Shown one piece after another: positions 35,893-45,154 of a DNA stretch of 64,000 nt. Numbering within the stretch: the first letter of the stretch is position 1; the number at the start of each line of letters is the position of its first letter. Position numbers and translations under genes: made by a program. Origin of the DNA: Bacillota bacterium (GTDB lineage Bacteria; Bacillota; Clostridia; Peptostreptococcales; Anaerovoracaceae). The notes under the pieces were generated by a model that was given only the letters and a program-made list of their open reading frames with translations, was not told where the DNA came from and ran no database searches. The DNA is taken from the NCBI GenBank assembly GCA_021769295.1, contig JAETTD010000003.1, positions 1 to 64,000 on the forward strand, given 5' to 3'.

Positions 35893-37141
35893 TTTCATCT
35901 CTCATCTTTACGAGTTTACGTACAAGGCGGTTCAAATCGTTTATTCTTCTTGCCACCACATATGTATTCTCTTCTCTGTGCATGAATATGGTATTTAAAG
36001 TCTTGTCAAGAGCGCTGCAAATCCGGTCAACTTTTGCGACCAAGTCGTCGCCGCTCTTGTCCTGTCTGCCGTACTCCACGTCTTCTATTTCGTAATAATA
36101 GTCTATTCCGAACATCTCTTTAACTTTTTCCGTAAGTCTGTTCTTTACGTCGTTGGTATGGGCGTCGCAGACTACTTTGTTGGCTTTCAGAGCTTCCGGC
36201 AGCGACTCGGTTTCCTTATGAATTTTCTCGGAGAACTGCTTCATTTCGGCAAGTTTTGAATCGAACTCCGCCCCTGTCAGCGACAGAGCATTTCTGTAAA
36301 AGGTAACCTGCGCCAATGCGCTCATAACTATATCATGAAGCTTGAGTTTGGTTGATTCTTCAAGTATTCTTGCGCTTTCCGAACCCAAATCATCAAGGAC
36401 TGCGGATTTCAGTTTCTCTATGCCTTCTCCCGTCTTTGCGCTTACGGGGAACATCATAATTTCGTTCACTTCCATGATACCGCAAATCAGTCTGCGGCAA
36501 TATTCAAGGTATGCTTCAAGCTCATCTTCACCTATTACATCCGTCTTATTGACTGCAAAGTAAAACTTGGCCGCATATTCCTTGGCATTCTTCAGAAAAT
36601 CCACTTCTATCTGGTTGATTGGACTGTCCACCGAAAGGGTAAATATTACTGCATCACTCTCCTTTACAAAGGCATAGGCTTCCTCCGAGTTTTTTTCATG
36701 CATGGAGCCTACTCCGGGAGTATCCACGAAGGTCAGACCGTTCTTTAAAAATTCCGCAGGGCTCTTGATTGCAACCTTTGTTACATTAAGATGATTGTCG
36801 CTGTTCTCCTGCTCGTTGACATAGGCTGACAGTTCTTCAAAGGCGACTTCCTTTTTAATACCGTTGCTGAAGTGAACCTCTGCGCTTTTGCTTCCGTAAT
36901 CCACAGTAGTCACGACGGCAGTTACGGGAACTATTCCCACCGGCAAAATATCATCCTCAAGAATTGCATTTGTCAAAGCGCTTTTTCCCCGCTTAAACTG
37001 CCCTATTACGGAAACCGTCAGATGCTGTTCTTCAAGCTTTTCCCTCAGCTGCCTGACTCTTGCCAGCTCGTTGCCTGTAATTTCATAGTTTTCAAAAAGG
37101 GCTTCGGCTTCTTTTACTTTTTGCAAAATTGAATTTTCCAT
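35888..37141 (-). CDS. Dynamin-like GTPase
   Basis: The 417 residues begin with a G domain of the bacterial dynamin type: G1 GQFKRGKSALTNA, G3 DTPGVGS and G4 NKTD. A helical region follows that should form the stalk. There is no transmembrane segment or long paddle, so it is a short member of the group. Bacterial dynamins act in membrane protection or fusion, but short ones are mostly uncharacterised. It follows the ferredoxin-like gene with a 15-bp gap and is probably the last gene of a pdxK-like/ferredoxin/dynamin operon. Confidence 0.85.
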   Translation of the reverse strand: MENSILQKVKEAEALFENYEITGNELARVRQLREKLEEQHLTVSVIGQFKRGKSALTNAILEDDILPVGIVPVTAVVTTVDYGSKSAEVHFSNGIKKEVAFEELSAYVNEQENSDNHLNVTKVAIKSPAEFLKNGLTFVDTPGVGSMHEKNSEEAYAFVKESDAVIFTLSVDSPINQIEVDFLKNAKEYAAKFYFAVNKTDVIGEDELEAYLEYCRRLICGIMEVNEIMMFPVSAKTGEGIEKLKSAVLDDLGSESARILEESTKLKLHDIVMSALAQVTFYRNALSLTGAEFDSKLAEMKQFSEKIHKETESLPEALKANKVVCDAHTNDVKNRLTEKVKEMFGIDYYYEIEDVEYGRQDKSGDDLVAKVDRICSALDKTLNTIFMHREENTYVVARRINDLNRLVRKLVKMRDEK

Positions 37142-37156
37142 TTATTCCTCGCTCAA

Positions 37157-37603
37157 CTATTTATAAAATCTGCATGCTGCGCATGCGGCACTGGATTTTC
37201 TCTGTTCCTCATCGCAATATACAGGGAAAATCGCAAGGTTGTGGGCAAGCTTATCTCCTCTCAGGGATTTAAGAGCCGCTATCTGGCAGAGAGTTCCCAC
37301 GAATTCGGTGTGACGCCCTTCTTTTACGCTGCGCATGGTTGCCCTGTATATGGGAGCCATATCTCTCTTTCTCACATCTTCCTTTGATTCGTAAAACTCT
37401 TCAAATTCAGGCAGTTCAACCGGATTGTACAACGGACAATACAACATACATGCGTTGCATTTGTTGCATCCGTTTTCGTTTACCTCAGGAACCTTGCCCT
37501 GGTCGTCCTCTTTCATCTTGACGCACACATATTTACAAGCTACCACGCAGGCCTCACATCCGTTACATTCTTTTACTCTATCTACAAGTTGCATACTTTT
37601 CAC
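37157..37603 (-). CDS. 4Fe-4S ferredoxin-domain protein
   Basis: Two cysteine clusters of the bacterial ferredoxin type are in the first 60 residues (CNGCEACVVACKYVC and CNKCNACMLYCP). About 90 residues without a known domain follow, ending CAACRFYK, which may give further ligands. The spacing of the second cluster (C-x2-C-x2-C-x3-CP) fits a 4Fe-4S site; the first is less regular. It looks like an electron-transfer or sensor protein, but partner and reaction are unknown. It follows the kinase gene by 4 bp. Confidence 0.78.
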   Translation of the reverse strand: MKSMQLVDRVKECNGCEACVVACKYVCVKMKEDDQGKVPEVNENGCNKCNACMLYCPLYNPVELPEFEEFYESKEDVRKRDMAPIYRATMRSVKEGRHTEFVGTLCQIAALKSLRGDKLAHNLAIFPVYCDEEQRKSSAACAACRFYK

Positions 37604-37607
37604 CTCA

Positions 37608-38465
37608 TCAAAATTTAGTCATATCTTCTAAATATTTTTCTATTGGAATTCCCTTATACTTATCTGCATTTTCCGTATTCAGCAGTATAAGTTCTCTTAC
37701 TGTGTTCATGGCAAAGGAAGTTGACTCCTGAAGCTTTCTTCCCTTGAGTACGCTTCCTATGAGAAGGGCTGAGAAAATGTCTCCCGTTCCCGGGAAATGA
37801 ACCGGCACATATTCAAAAGGAATCTTAAAATAGTCCTGCTCCAAATCGTCATATCCGAATACACATGTTTGTCCGTCTACGGTAATGCTTGTAACTATTA
37901 CGGACTTTGAGCCAAGAGCCCTGAGACCGTCTACGATTTCTTCTGCTTCAGCTCTCGTCACTTCTTCTCTGTCTATGTACTTGTCCGACAGAAAGACAGC
38001 TTCGGTATAATTTGGCATTATTATGTCCGCAACCGAGCAAATCTGCCTCATGTATGTTATGGTGCTGTCGGAAACGCCGTTATACAAAACTCCGTCATCG
38101 CCCATTATCGGGTCTACAAATATGCGTGTTCCTTTTTTTCGCTGCTGGCTGCAATAATCGGCAACCACCTTCACCTGTTCTTCCGAAACTATAAATCCCG
38201 TGCAGATTGCATCGAAGGAAAAGCCCAGTTCTTTCCAGACCTTAAGGGCGTTTTTCATGTAATCCGTAGTTTCCAGTATATCAAAAAGTCCGTAATCCAA
38301 AGTGTTCGAAACCACCGCTGTCGGTAAGTTATAAATGTTGAATCCCATATGAGACATGATAGGAATCATGGCTGCAAGGGAAACCTTGCCGTAACCGGCG
38401 ATATCATTTATAAGCAAAACCTTCGCATCTTCCTCTTTGGGATGAATAATTTTCTTGTCTTTCAT
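37608..38465 (-). CDS. Pyridoxamine/pyridoxal kinase-like PfkB-family enzyme
   Basis: A ribokinase-fold protein with LLINDIAGYGKVSLAAMIPI at the N-terminus and the anion-hole/catalytic HFPGTGDIFSALL near the C-terminus, the set seen in PdxY/PdxK-type kinases. It would phosphorylate vitamin B6 vitamers to PLP precursors, useful to the aminotransferase in this genome. A hydroxymethylpyrimidine kinase is the main alternative. The start ATG 38465 has AGGAGC upstream. It is the first gene of its small operon. Confidence 0.85.
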   Translation of the reverse strand: MKDKKIIHPKEEDAKVLLINDIAGYGKVSLAAMIPIMSHMGFNIYNLPTAVVSNTLDYGLFDILETTDYMKNALKVWKELGFSFDAICTGFIVSEEQVKVVADYCSQQRKKGTRIFVDPIMGDDGVLYNGVSDSTITYMRQICSVADIIMPNYTEAVFLSDKYIDREEVTRAEAEEIVDGLRALGSKSVIVTSITVDGQTCVFGYDDLEQDYFKIPFEYVPVHFPGTGDIFSALLIGSVLKGRKLQESTSFAMNTVRELILLNTENADKYKGIPIEKYLEDMTKF

Positions 38466-38555
38466 TTTAAGAGAATTGCTCCTTTTTATTATTTAACAAT
38501 TTATTATATCAAAATATCTTCACATGTTAAAGGGGGAAAATTATGCGTAATACAA

Positions 38556-38595
38556 ATATAACCCCTTTCGGCAAACAGATTTCCGCCAAAAGAGG
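38556..38595 (-). terminator. Terminator of carD
   Basis: On the minus strand CCTCTTTTGGC pairs with GCCGAAAGGGG (G-U pairs included) and is followed by TTATATTTG. It starts about 20 bp after the stop of carD. Confidence 0.65.
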
Positions 38596-38616
38596 TATGC
38601 ATATCAAATCGGATTT

Positions 38617-39132
38617 TTATCGGTCATTCTGCGGTATGTTGGACTTGATGAAATCAAGCACTTCTTCCGGCTTAATGCCGAACACATACGCAATCTCTTC
38701 GTAAATTATCTTTTCCGCATCCTTAAAAACTCTCTCATCGGCTATATGCAGTTTTTTCCCTTTGTCTACCTGCTCTTCCTTATGCAAATACAACGACCTT
38801 GTAAGGCTTAGCAAGTCCTTGCTTTCACCGTAAAGAATCGTTTCCTTAAATTCCTTCTGTCTTTCTCTCTCATTTTCGACCCAGGGTTCCGTTTCCGCAG
38901 GCATAAGCCTTAGTGCCTCAAGGATTTCCTGTTTCGTTAAAATATGTCTCATTTTGGATAAACTTCTATCGTTGTTTAAAGGCACGTATATGACCGAATC
39001 AGCTTTGCCTATCTGCTGCAGTACATAATATTTTATGGCTTCTTTTCCAAACTTTTTTTCTGTTATGTCAGAAATCCTGCAAAGACCCTCGACTCCGTAT
39101 ACGACCACGTCGCCAACCTTATAATCGTTCAT
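38617..39132 (-). CDS. CarD/CdnL-family RNA polymerase-binding regulator
   Basis: The first 65 residues (KVGDVVVYGVEGLCRI...YVPLNN) are the CarD/TRCF RNA-polymerase interaction domain that contacts the beta subunit. The remaining helical part corresponds to the DNA-binding tail of CarD proteins, which stabilise open promoter complexes, notably at rRNA promoters. The length of 171 residues is normal. It stands alone between two terminators, with a leader that carries a 9-bp inverted repeat at 39161-39202. Confidence 0.88.
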   Translation of the reverse strand: MNDYKVGDVVVYGVEGLCRISDITEKKFGKEAIKYYVLQQIGKADSVIYVPLNNDRSLSKMRHILTKQEILEALRLMPAETEPWVENERERQKEFKETILYGESKDLLSLTRSLYLHKEEQVDKGKKLHIADERVFKDAEKIIYEEIAYVFGIKPEEVLDFIKSNIPQNDR

Positions 39133-39160
39133 TATGTCCCACGCTTTCTTAAAAATAACA

Positions 39161-39202
39161 TGCAGTTTACAACAGGTCTTACGTTTCCCGAAATAAACTG
39201 CA
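39161..39202 (-). promoter_or_regulatory. Inverted repeat in the carD leader
   Basis: TGCAGTTTA (39161-39169) and TAAACTGCA (39194-39202) are exact complements 24 bp apart. A perfect TATAAT (39221-39216, minus strand) lies just upstream, so the dyad is in the transcribed leader or just at the start site. It may fold in the RNA or bind a protein. Confidence 0.5.
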
Positions 39203-39288
39203 CGTTGCTGATATAATTATAACACATTTTGGGACAAAAATCACGACAAAATTTACCCCTGTCAGGTGACGGGCTGAAAGACTCGGAA

Positions 39289-39447
39289 TGCCGTAATTAA
39301 ATGAAGTTTTAAGTTTTACGGCAGTTTTACCGCTTTTGAGGCTCTGAAAATGCCGTAATCAAGGCATTTTTATAGTTTTACGGCAGTCGAGGCCTTCTCT
39401 ACCGCCGAAAAATGCCGCAATCAAGAAAATTTCGCAACTTTACGGCA
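39289..39447. repeat. Inverted-repeat array A4 (family A, three units)
   Basis: Units at 39289, 39351 and 39413, exactly 62 bp apart, 35 bp each, all with intact TGCCG and CGGCA arms. The array lies between the terminator of pnp and the carD promoter region. Between its end and the terminator there is only a short ACCGCAT/ATGCGGT dyad. Confidence 0.9.
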
Positions 39448-39502
39448 GTCCGGCTCACCGCATGAGGCTATGAAGTTATGCGGTCTGCCACATAACGACT
39501 AT

Positions 39503-39552
39503 AAAAAAGAGCTGTTGCTACGGCCGACCGATAGGCGGCTGCGGGACAGCTC
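39503..39552 (-). terminator. Terminator of pnp
   Basis: GAGCTGT (39552-39546) and ACAGCTC (39515-39509) close a long stem that continues with G/C pairs (GC-GCCG/CGGC-GC) and is followed by TTTTTTAT on the minus strand. It begins 12 bp after the pnp stop. Confidence 0.8.
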
Positions 39553-39564
39553 ACTTTAGTTCCT

Positions 39565-41682
39565 TTATTTTGCGTCCGGATAGCTGGTTCTGAGAAGATT
39601 GATTCTTCCCTGTCCGTCGATTTCCGAAACTTTAACTTCAACTTTGTCTCCGATGTTCATAACATCTTCGACTTTTTCCACTCTGCCCTTTGCCATCTTC
39701 GAGATGTGGAGCAGGCCTTCCTTGCCCGGCAGCACTTCGATGAATGCGCCGAAGTTCATGATTCTCGTAACCGTTCCTTCGTAGACTTCGCCCACTTCCA
39801 CTTCCTTTGTCAGAAGTTCGATTTCATGGCGGGCAGCATCTGCGCCTTCCTTATCCACGCTGTAGATGCTGATAAGTCCCGGAATATCCTCGGAAATGTC
39901 AATCTTTACACCGGTTTCGTCGATGATTCTGTTGATTGTCTTTCCTCCCGGTCCTATTACGATTCTTACCTTATCCGGGTCAACGTTCATGGTTATTGCT
40001 CTCGGAGCGTATTTTGAAAGGTCTTCACGAGGCGCTTCGATTTCTTCAAGCATCTTGCCCATGATGTGCATTCTGCCTTCTTTAGCCTGTCTCAGAGCCT
40101 TTTCCAGGATTTCTCTTGAAAGACCGTGAACCTTGATGTCCATCTGGATTGCGGTAACGCCGACTTCCGTTCCGGTCACCTTAAAGTCCATGTCGCCAAG
40201 GAAGTCTTCCATTCCCTGTATATCCGAAAGGATTGCAAATTCGGAAGTGCCATCCTCTTTTACCCTTTCGATGAGTCCCATGGCTATGCCGGCAACAGGT
40301 CTCTTGATAGGCACGCCCGCATCCATAAGTGCAAGGCAGGAACCGCAGGTTGAACCCATTGAAGTTGAACCGTTGGAAGACAGAACTTCGGATACCACTC
40401 TTATGGCGTAAGGGAATTCTTCAACGCTCGGAAGCACCGGAATGAGAGCTCTCTCTGCCAGCGCACCGTGACCGATTTCCCTTCTTCCCGGACTTCTTGA
40501 AGTCTTGGCTTCACCTACGGAAAATCCCGGGAAGTTATAGTGATGCATATATCTCTTTGAAGTCTGCTCAGTAATGCCGTCTATGGTCTGAGCTTCACTT
40601 GCAGGCGCAAGGGTGCATACCGAAAGCACCTGAGTCTGTCCTCTCTTGAACAGTCCCGTTCCGTGAGTTCTCGGCAGAATGCCGGTCTCGCACCAGATAG
40701 GTCTTATTTCTTCATGCTTTCTGTTGTCAGGTCTTATTCCCTCATCCAGAATCATGGCTCTTACTGTTTCTTTTGTAATGTTATAGAGAACCGAATCTAT
40801 GTCCTTTGCTCCTTCAGGATAGATTTCCGCAAAGTGCTCTTTGGTTTCAACTTCAACTTCATCCATCTTTTCAAGTCTTTCGAGCTTGTCAGGAGTCTGA
40901 ATTGCTTCTCTCATCTTCGGAGTTGCATATTCTCTAACCGCATTGTCTATTTCTTCGAGAGGTTTGTATAAAACCACATCCTGTTTAGGTTTGCCTACTT
41001 CTCTTACCACCTCTTCGATAAATTCTACGATTTTTTTAATCTCTTCGTGGGCAAAGAGGATTGCGTCAAGCATTTCCATTTCGGGAACTTCGTTGGCGCC
41101 TGCCTCTACCATCATAATCGCTTCCTTGGTTCCGGAAACGGTCATGTTCATATCGGATTTTTCTCTCTGCTCAAGGGTAGGGTTTATTACCAGCTGGCCG
41201 TCAACTCTGCCTACAACCACTGAACCTGTCGGGCCGTCCCAAGGAATGTCTGATGTTGCAAGGGCAACGGATGAGCCTATCATTCCGCACACTTCAGGGG
41301 AACAATCAGGGTCAACGGACATTACCGTGGCCACAACCACAACGTCGTTGTAATATCCCTTAGGGAACAGCGGACGAATAGGTCTGTCTATAAGTCTTGA
41401 AGTAAGAATAGCGTGCTCGCTCGGTCTTCCTTCTCTCTTGATAAATCCGCCGGGAATCTTTCCTGCGGAATACATTCTCTCCTCAAAGTCTACGCTGAGA
41501 GGGAAAAAGTCGATGTCAGGCTTAGGCTCTTTTGAAGCGCAAGCGGTAACGTTTACCACCGTGTCGCCGTATTTTACCATAACTTGTCCGTTTGCCTGTT
41601 CGCATACTTTGCCGATTTCAAGCTGCAAAAGCCTTCCGCCTACCGCAGTCCTGAATACTCTGTAATCTTCAAATCTTGCCAT
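39565..41682 (-). CDS. pnp: Polynucleotide phosphorylase
   Basis: Two RNase PH-type domains (about residues 10-230 and 310-540) separated by a helical linker, followed by a KH domain ([16 protein letters not shown]) and a C-terminal S1 domain ([20 protein letters not shown]). It degrades RNA from the 3' end with phosphate. The start is placed at ATG 41682 ([10 protein letters not shown]); AGGAGG lies twelve bases before, which is rather far. The reading to 41784 would run through the leader hairpin and is rejected. The resulting 705 residues are standard. It follows rpsO as in many bacteria. Confidence 0.96.
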   Translation of the reverse strand: MARFEDYRVFRTAVGGRLLQLEIGKVCEQANGQVMVKYGDTVVNVTACASKEPKPDIDFFPLSVDFEERMYSAGKIPGGFIKREGRPSEHAILTSRLIDRPIRPLFPKGYYNDVVVVATVMSVDPDCSPEVCGMIGSSVALATSDIPWDGPTGSVVVGRVDGQLVINPTLEQREKSDMNMTVSGTKEAIMMVEAGANEVPEMEMLDAILFAHEEIKKIVEFIEEVVREVGKPKQDVVLYKPLEEIDNAVREYATPKMREAIQTPDKLERLEKMDEVEVETKEHFAEIYPEGAKDIDSVLYNITKETVRAMILDEGIRPDNRKHEEIRPIWCETGILPRTHGTGLFKRGQTQVLSVCTLAPASEAQTIDGITEQTSKRYMHHYNFPGFSVGEAKTSRSPGRREIGHGALAERALIPVLPSVEEFPYAIRVVSEVLSSNGSTSMGSTCGSCLALMDAGVPIKRPVAGIAMGLIERVKEDGTSEFAILSDIQGMEDFLGDMDFKVTGTEVGVTAIQMDIKVHGLSREILEKALRQAKEGRMHIMGKMLEEIEAPREDLSKYAPRAITMNVDPDKVRIVIGPGGKTINRIIDETGVKIDISEDIPGLISIYSVDKEGADAARHEIELLTKEVEVGEVYEGTVTRIMNFGAFIEVLPGKEGLLHISKMAKGRVEKVEDVMNIGDKVEVKVSEIDGQGRINLLRTSYPDAK

Positions 41683-41727
41683 AATTAACAACTGCCTCCT
41701 GTTAATTCTCTTTAATTTTCCGGTGTA

Positions 41728-41783
41728 TGGCTCTCTGCATCGGTTCTGTTCCGATTCTGCCGCAGAACCGATGCAGAGAGCCA
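41728..41783 (-). promoter_or_regulatory. Long perfect stem-loop in the rpsO-pnp gap
   Basis: A 21-bp perfect inverted repeat (41728-41748 with 41763-41783) encloses a 14-base loop that is partly self-complementary to the stem. It lies 46 bp upstream of the pnp start and downstream of the rpsO terminator. In E. coli a similar stem between rpsO and pnp is cut by RNase III and lets PNPase repress its own mRNA. The position here is the same; the mechanism is inferred. Confidence 0.75.
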
Positions 41784-41800
41784 CATACCATACAACCGCT

Positions 41801-41836
41801 AATTAAATTTAAAGCGGGGATTGTATCCCCGCTTAA
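41801..41836 (-). terminator. Terminator of rpsO
   Basis: TAAGCGGGGAT and ATCCCCGCTTTA make an 11-bp stem around ACA, followed by AAATTTAATT on the minus strand. The U-run is broken, so some readthrough into pnp is expected. Confidence 0.65.
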
Positions 41837-41856
41837 ATTCCTCAATAAATAAGAAA

Positions 41857-42123
41857 CTACTTTCTCAGTCCTAAACGAGCGATAAGATTTCTGTATCTTT
41901 CAACATCCTTATCTTTCAGGTACGCAAGAAGGTTTCTTCTCTGTCCTACCATTTTCAAAAGACCTCTTCTTGAATGGTGGTCTTTCTTGTGGACTTTAAG
42001 ATGTTCGTTCAGGTCGTTGATTCTGTAAGTAAGAACCGCAATCTGAACTTCAGGGGAACCTGTGTCTCCCTCTTTAAGCTGATACTCTTTGATGATCTGC
42101 TGTTTCATTTCTTTTGTTATCAT
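41857..42123 (-). CDS. rpsO: 30S ribosomal protein S15
   Basis: The 88 residues are unmistakable S15: [19 protein letters not shown], then [19 protein letters not shown] and the terminal [14 protein letters not shown]15 binds helix 22 region of 16S rRNA early in 30S assembly. GGAGAAG stands before the ATG. It lies between ribF and pnp, the usual Firmicutes place. Confidence 0.97.
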   Translation of the reverse strand: MITKEMKQQIIKEYQLKEGDTGSPEVQIAVLTYRINDLNEHLKVHKKDHHSRRGLLKMVGQRRNLLAYLKDKDVERYRNLIARLGLRK

Positions 42124-42212
42124 TTTTCTTCTCCTTTTTTTGTTCGCCTTCTGCTGTGTAAATGGTCGGAGTGTCCTCTAAACAAAGCAAAAGGTAATAA
42201 TTTCAACAATTT

Positions 42213-42241
42213 ATATTAACACATATGCAAGCTTTTGTCTA
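42213..42241 (-). promoter_or_regulatory. Possible rpsO promoter
   Basis: TAGACA (42241-42236), 17 bp and TAATAT (42218-42213) on the minus strand, about 90 bp before the rpsO ATG. The match is moderate. The rest of the 163-bp gap after ribF shows no terminator. Confidence 0.4.
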
Positions 42242-42286
42242 TGTTTTTTTGTTATAAATCAGATGCCGTACCGTCCTTTTATGGCT

Positions 42287-43219
42287 CTAAAGTCCGTGAA
42301 AGGCTTTAGCCTCTTCACAGTCCTTTGCGATCTGGCGTGAAAGCTCGTCTATACTGCCGAATTTAACTTCATCCCTGGTCATCTTAAGGAATTCCACCTT
42401 TATATGTTTGCCGTAAAGTTCCTTATTGAAATTAAATATATGGGTCTCCATATTCTTTTTAAAGATTCCCACGGTAGGTTTAACGCCCACGTTGGTAACG
42501 CTCGGATATTTGACTCCGTTGTATGTGCAGTAGGTTATATATACTCCGTTGGGCGGTGTAACCATGTTTTCGTCAATCATTATGTTGGAAGTGGGAAAGC
42601 CTAAGCTTTTGCCGAGCCTGTTGCCCACCACCACTTCTCCGCCTATATCATAGTTGCGTCCCAGATATTTGTAGCACTCATCCACATCGCCGGACTTGAT
42701 GAGGCCTCTTATCATGGTTGAGCTGACAAGCTCTCCGTCTATGATTACAGGCTTTATTTCATTTACGGCAAATCCGAATTTTTTGCCGCACTTCTTCAGG
42801 AGCCTGACGTCTCCCGCCGCCTTATATCCGAAGTGATAATTGAATCCGCAAAAGGTTTCCGCGGCTTTGCACTTCTCTACCAGAAGCTTTTCCACAAAAT
42901 CCACGGGCTCCATGGTCAGAATATCCTTTGTGAACTCTATATTAAAGAGATAATCAACTCCCAGCGCTTCGATTAGCGCAGCTTTTTCCTCCTGATATAT
43001 GATGTTTTTCACCGGCTTCTGCCCCGGAATCAAATTTTTGGGGTGGTTTGAAAAGGTGAATACGGAGCTTTTTATTCCGTGTTTTTTTGCTGTTTCCACC
43101 GCTTTTAAAATAAGTTCTCTGTGTCCTTTGTGCACGCCGTCAAAGTTTCCCAAAGCGACGGCGCTTCGCTCAATATCCTTAATTTCATCTAAAGTGTTAA
43201 ATGTTTCCAATGCTGTCAC
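42287..43219 (-). CDS. ribF: Bifunctional riboflavin kinase/FAD synthetase
   Basis: The N-terminal FAD synthetase (nucleotidyltransferase) half has GNFDGVHKGHRELI; the C-terminal flavokinase half has GEVVVGNRLGKSLGFPTSNI and GVYIT. It turns riboflavin into FMN and FAD, cofactors of PyrD, PyrK and the enoate-reductase-like enzyme. Its start lies inside the end of truB by 23 bp. The 310 residues are typical. Last gene of the nusA-infB operon. Confidence 0.95.
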   Translation of the reverse strand: MTALETFNTLDEIKDIERSAVALGNFDGVHKGHRELILKAVETAKKHGIKSSVFTFSNHPKNLIPGQKPVKNIIYQEEKAALIEALGVDYLFNIEFTKDILTMEPVDFVEKLLVEKCKAAETFCGFNYHFGYKAAGDVRLLKKCGKKFGFAVNEIKPVIIDGELVSSTMIRGLIKSGDVDECYKYLGRNYDIGGEVVVGNRLGKSLGFPTSNIMIDENMVTPPNGVYITYCTYNGVKYPSVTNVGVKPTVGIFKKNMETHIFNFNKELYGKHIKVEFLKMTRDEVKFGSIDELSRQIAKDCEEAKAFHGL

Positions 43220-44174
43220 CTCTTGATAAAACTTTATCTGCCACTAATTTTTTATATCTGTCGCTGTAAAACGCCACCCCGAGAAACAAACTGCCCGAGG
43301 TGCTTTTTTTATATACGTTGTATGCCCGCCTGTATTCAGGTCTTATGGCAATCTCAGGCTCTCTGTTCCTGAATTCCGGTTCTCTTAGCACATCGCATTT
43401 GCTCAGAGGCAAATGATGTCCGTCTATAAAATTCTTTGCCGTATGTGCGTCAACCAAAACCTGCCCAAAATGAACCAGCGGGAAATCGGCAGGCAAAATA
43501 AGAGAGCGGATTTCTTCTTCGGACATCTGCTGTAACTTTTCAAGTTCTACTGCCGTCTCCAAATCGAATCTTCCGCTTGCTGTTCTTTCAAGGGCGGTCA
43601 TAACCGCTCCGCAGCCAAGTTTTTGGCCTACATCCTGACATATGGTTCTTATATAAGTTCCTTTGGAGCATTGGACGCAAAACCTGACCGTATTTGTTTC
43701 CAAGTCAATATCCTCGATTTCAAGTTTCTTTATGTAAACCCTGCGGGACTTGACTTCTATCTCCTCACCGGCTCTTGCGTACTCGTAAAGCCTTCTTCCG
43801 TTGACTCTTACGGCGCTGTACATGGGAGGTTTCTGCTCTATGAGACCATAAAATTCTTCAAATGCATCTTTTATCTTAGAAGCGTCAACGCCGTCCGTGC
43901 CTCTTTCTTCCAAAACATCCCCCCATATGTCCTGAGTATCCGTTATTTTTCCCAGCAGCATCGTGCATCTATATGTTTTAAAATCCATATCCAGATACTC
44001 GGTGATTCTTGCTGCGCTGCCTATGCATACAGGCAGAACTCCGGTTGCCATGGGGTCGAGAGTGCCTGTATGACCTACCCTCTTTACTCCGACAGCCCGG
44101 CGCACCCTTGACACGACGTCATGCGATGTCATGCCCTGAGGTTTGTTTATATTTAAAATTCCGTTTTCTATCAT
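43197..44174 (-). CDS. truB: tRNA pseudouridine-55 synthase
   Basis: GHTGTLDPMATGVLPVCIG holds the catalytic aspartate of TruB, and the opening NGILNINKPQGMTSHDVV is family-typical. A C-terminal PUA-like extension is present. It makes pseudouridine 55 in the T-loop of tRNAs. ATG 44174 (325 residues) is preferred to TTG 44192, since it starts one base after the nrnA stop and has GAGGAAC upstream. Confidence 0.95.
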   Translation of the reverse strand: MIENGILNINKPQGMTSHDVVSRVRRAVGVKRVGHTGTLDPMATGVLPVCIGSAARITEYLDMDFKTYRCTMLLGKITDTQDIWGDVLEERGTDGVDASKIKDAFEEFYGLIEQKPPMYSAVRVNGRRLYEYARAGEEIEVKSRRVYIKKLEIEDIDLETNTVRFCVQCSKGTYIRTICQDVGQKLGCGAVMTALERTASGRFDLETAVELEKLQQMSEEEIRSLILPADFPLVHFGQVLVDAHTAKNFIDGHHLPLSKCDVLREPEFRNREPEIAIRPEYRRAYNVYKKSTSGSLFLGVAFYSDRYKKLVADKVLSRGDSIGNI

Positions 44175-44175
44175 C

Positions 44176-45150
44176 TCAATCAAGTTCCTCAATTGCCACA
44201 GTCAGCTCTTCTTCCACCGCTTTTACGGCAACGTCTATAGGAGCGTAAATGGTGCAGCCTGCAGCCTTGGTATGACCTCCGCCGCCCAGTCTTCTTGCTA
44301 TTTCTGACACATCGCCCCTTCTTTTGGCTCTCAAACTGACTCTTGCCTTTTCAGGCTCATATTCCTTGACTACCGCCGAGTATTCCACTCCTGCTATAGA
44401 GCGTAGGTCCTGCGCCAAACCTTCGCTTTCATCCATTGAGGCTCCTGTTTCTTTCAGCATATCCTGTGTAACGTACACAATGGCTCCCAGCCCTCCGCCG
44501 ATTATCTTCATGGTATCCATGCTGCGGTTTTTAAGAAGAATTTTTTCCATTCGCACGTTTTCATAAAGTTCCACGCTTACCTTGTTAAAATCAACTCCCA
44601 AGTCGTAAAGCTCGGCAGTTATGAGATGACTTTTTTTCTGCGTGTTGGAATACTGAAAGTCTCCCGTATCAGTGGTAATAGCCGCAAATATGGCTTCTCC
44701 CATTTCACAGTCCCAGTCTGCTTCAAGCTCCTTTAGCAATTCAAATATAATCTGCCCGGTGGCTGCTTCCTGCGCATCCACATAGTTGTAATCGCAGAAA
44801 AACTCCGTAGTCATGTGGTGGTCTATGCATACGGTTTCTTTGGCCGTCCCAAATTTATCGGCACGCTTTTCAAAGCGGCCTGTATCACCGCAGTCTACGC
44901 ATACGCATACATCAGGATTTTGTATAATGTCAAAATCCCAAGTACAGTATCCCTTATCCATGAAACGCAAATTAGCCGGAATGTCATCTTCCAGCAGAAT
45001 CCACGCATTTTTTCCTTTTTTTCTTAAAGCTTTGCAAAGGGCTGCAGCAGAGCCCAGCGCATCTCCGTCCAGATTTACATGAGGAAAGAGCAGCACGCTC
45101 TCTGCCGCATTAAGCCTTTGTGCGATTTCTTTCAAAGAGTTGTTCTTCAT
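44176..45150 (-). CDS. nrnA: DHH phosphoesterase, NrnA-type
   Basis: Metal-binding HVNLDGDALGS, the DHH motif (CIDHHMTTEFF) and the C-terminal DHHA1 GGGHTKAAG RNA-binding loop identify the NrnA family. These enzymes degrade oligoribonucleotides of two to five bases and dephosphorylate pAp. The gene sits between rbfA and truB, where NrnA is found in many Firmicutes. ATG 45150 starts four bases after the rbfA stop with GGAG before it; a longer reading overlaps rbfA and is not used. Confidence 0.92.
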   Translation of the reverse strand: MKNNSLKEIAQRLNAAESVLLFPHVNLDGDALGSAAALCKALRKKGKNAWILLEDDIPANLRFMDKGYCTWDFDIIQNPDVCVCVDCGDTGRFEKRADKFGTAKETVCIDHHMTTEFFCDYNYVDAQEAATGQIIFELLKELEADWDCEMGEAIFAAITTDTGDFQYSNTQKKSHLITAELYDLGVDFNKVSVELYENVRMEKILLKNRSMDTMKIIGGGLGAIVYVTQDMLKETGASMDESEGLAQDLRSIAGVEYSAVVKEYEPEKARVSLRAKRRGDVSEIARRLGGGGHTKAAGCTIYAPIDVAVKAVEEELTVAIEELD

Positions 45151-45154
45151 GGTC

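Noticed and set aside
39289..39447. Family A units as ordinary rho-independent terminators
   Set aside because: Stems are short, loops are about 17 bases and A/T-rich, and separate better terminators (8167-8205, 39503-39552) already stand beside two of the arrays. A weak two-way stop effect is not excluded.
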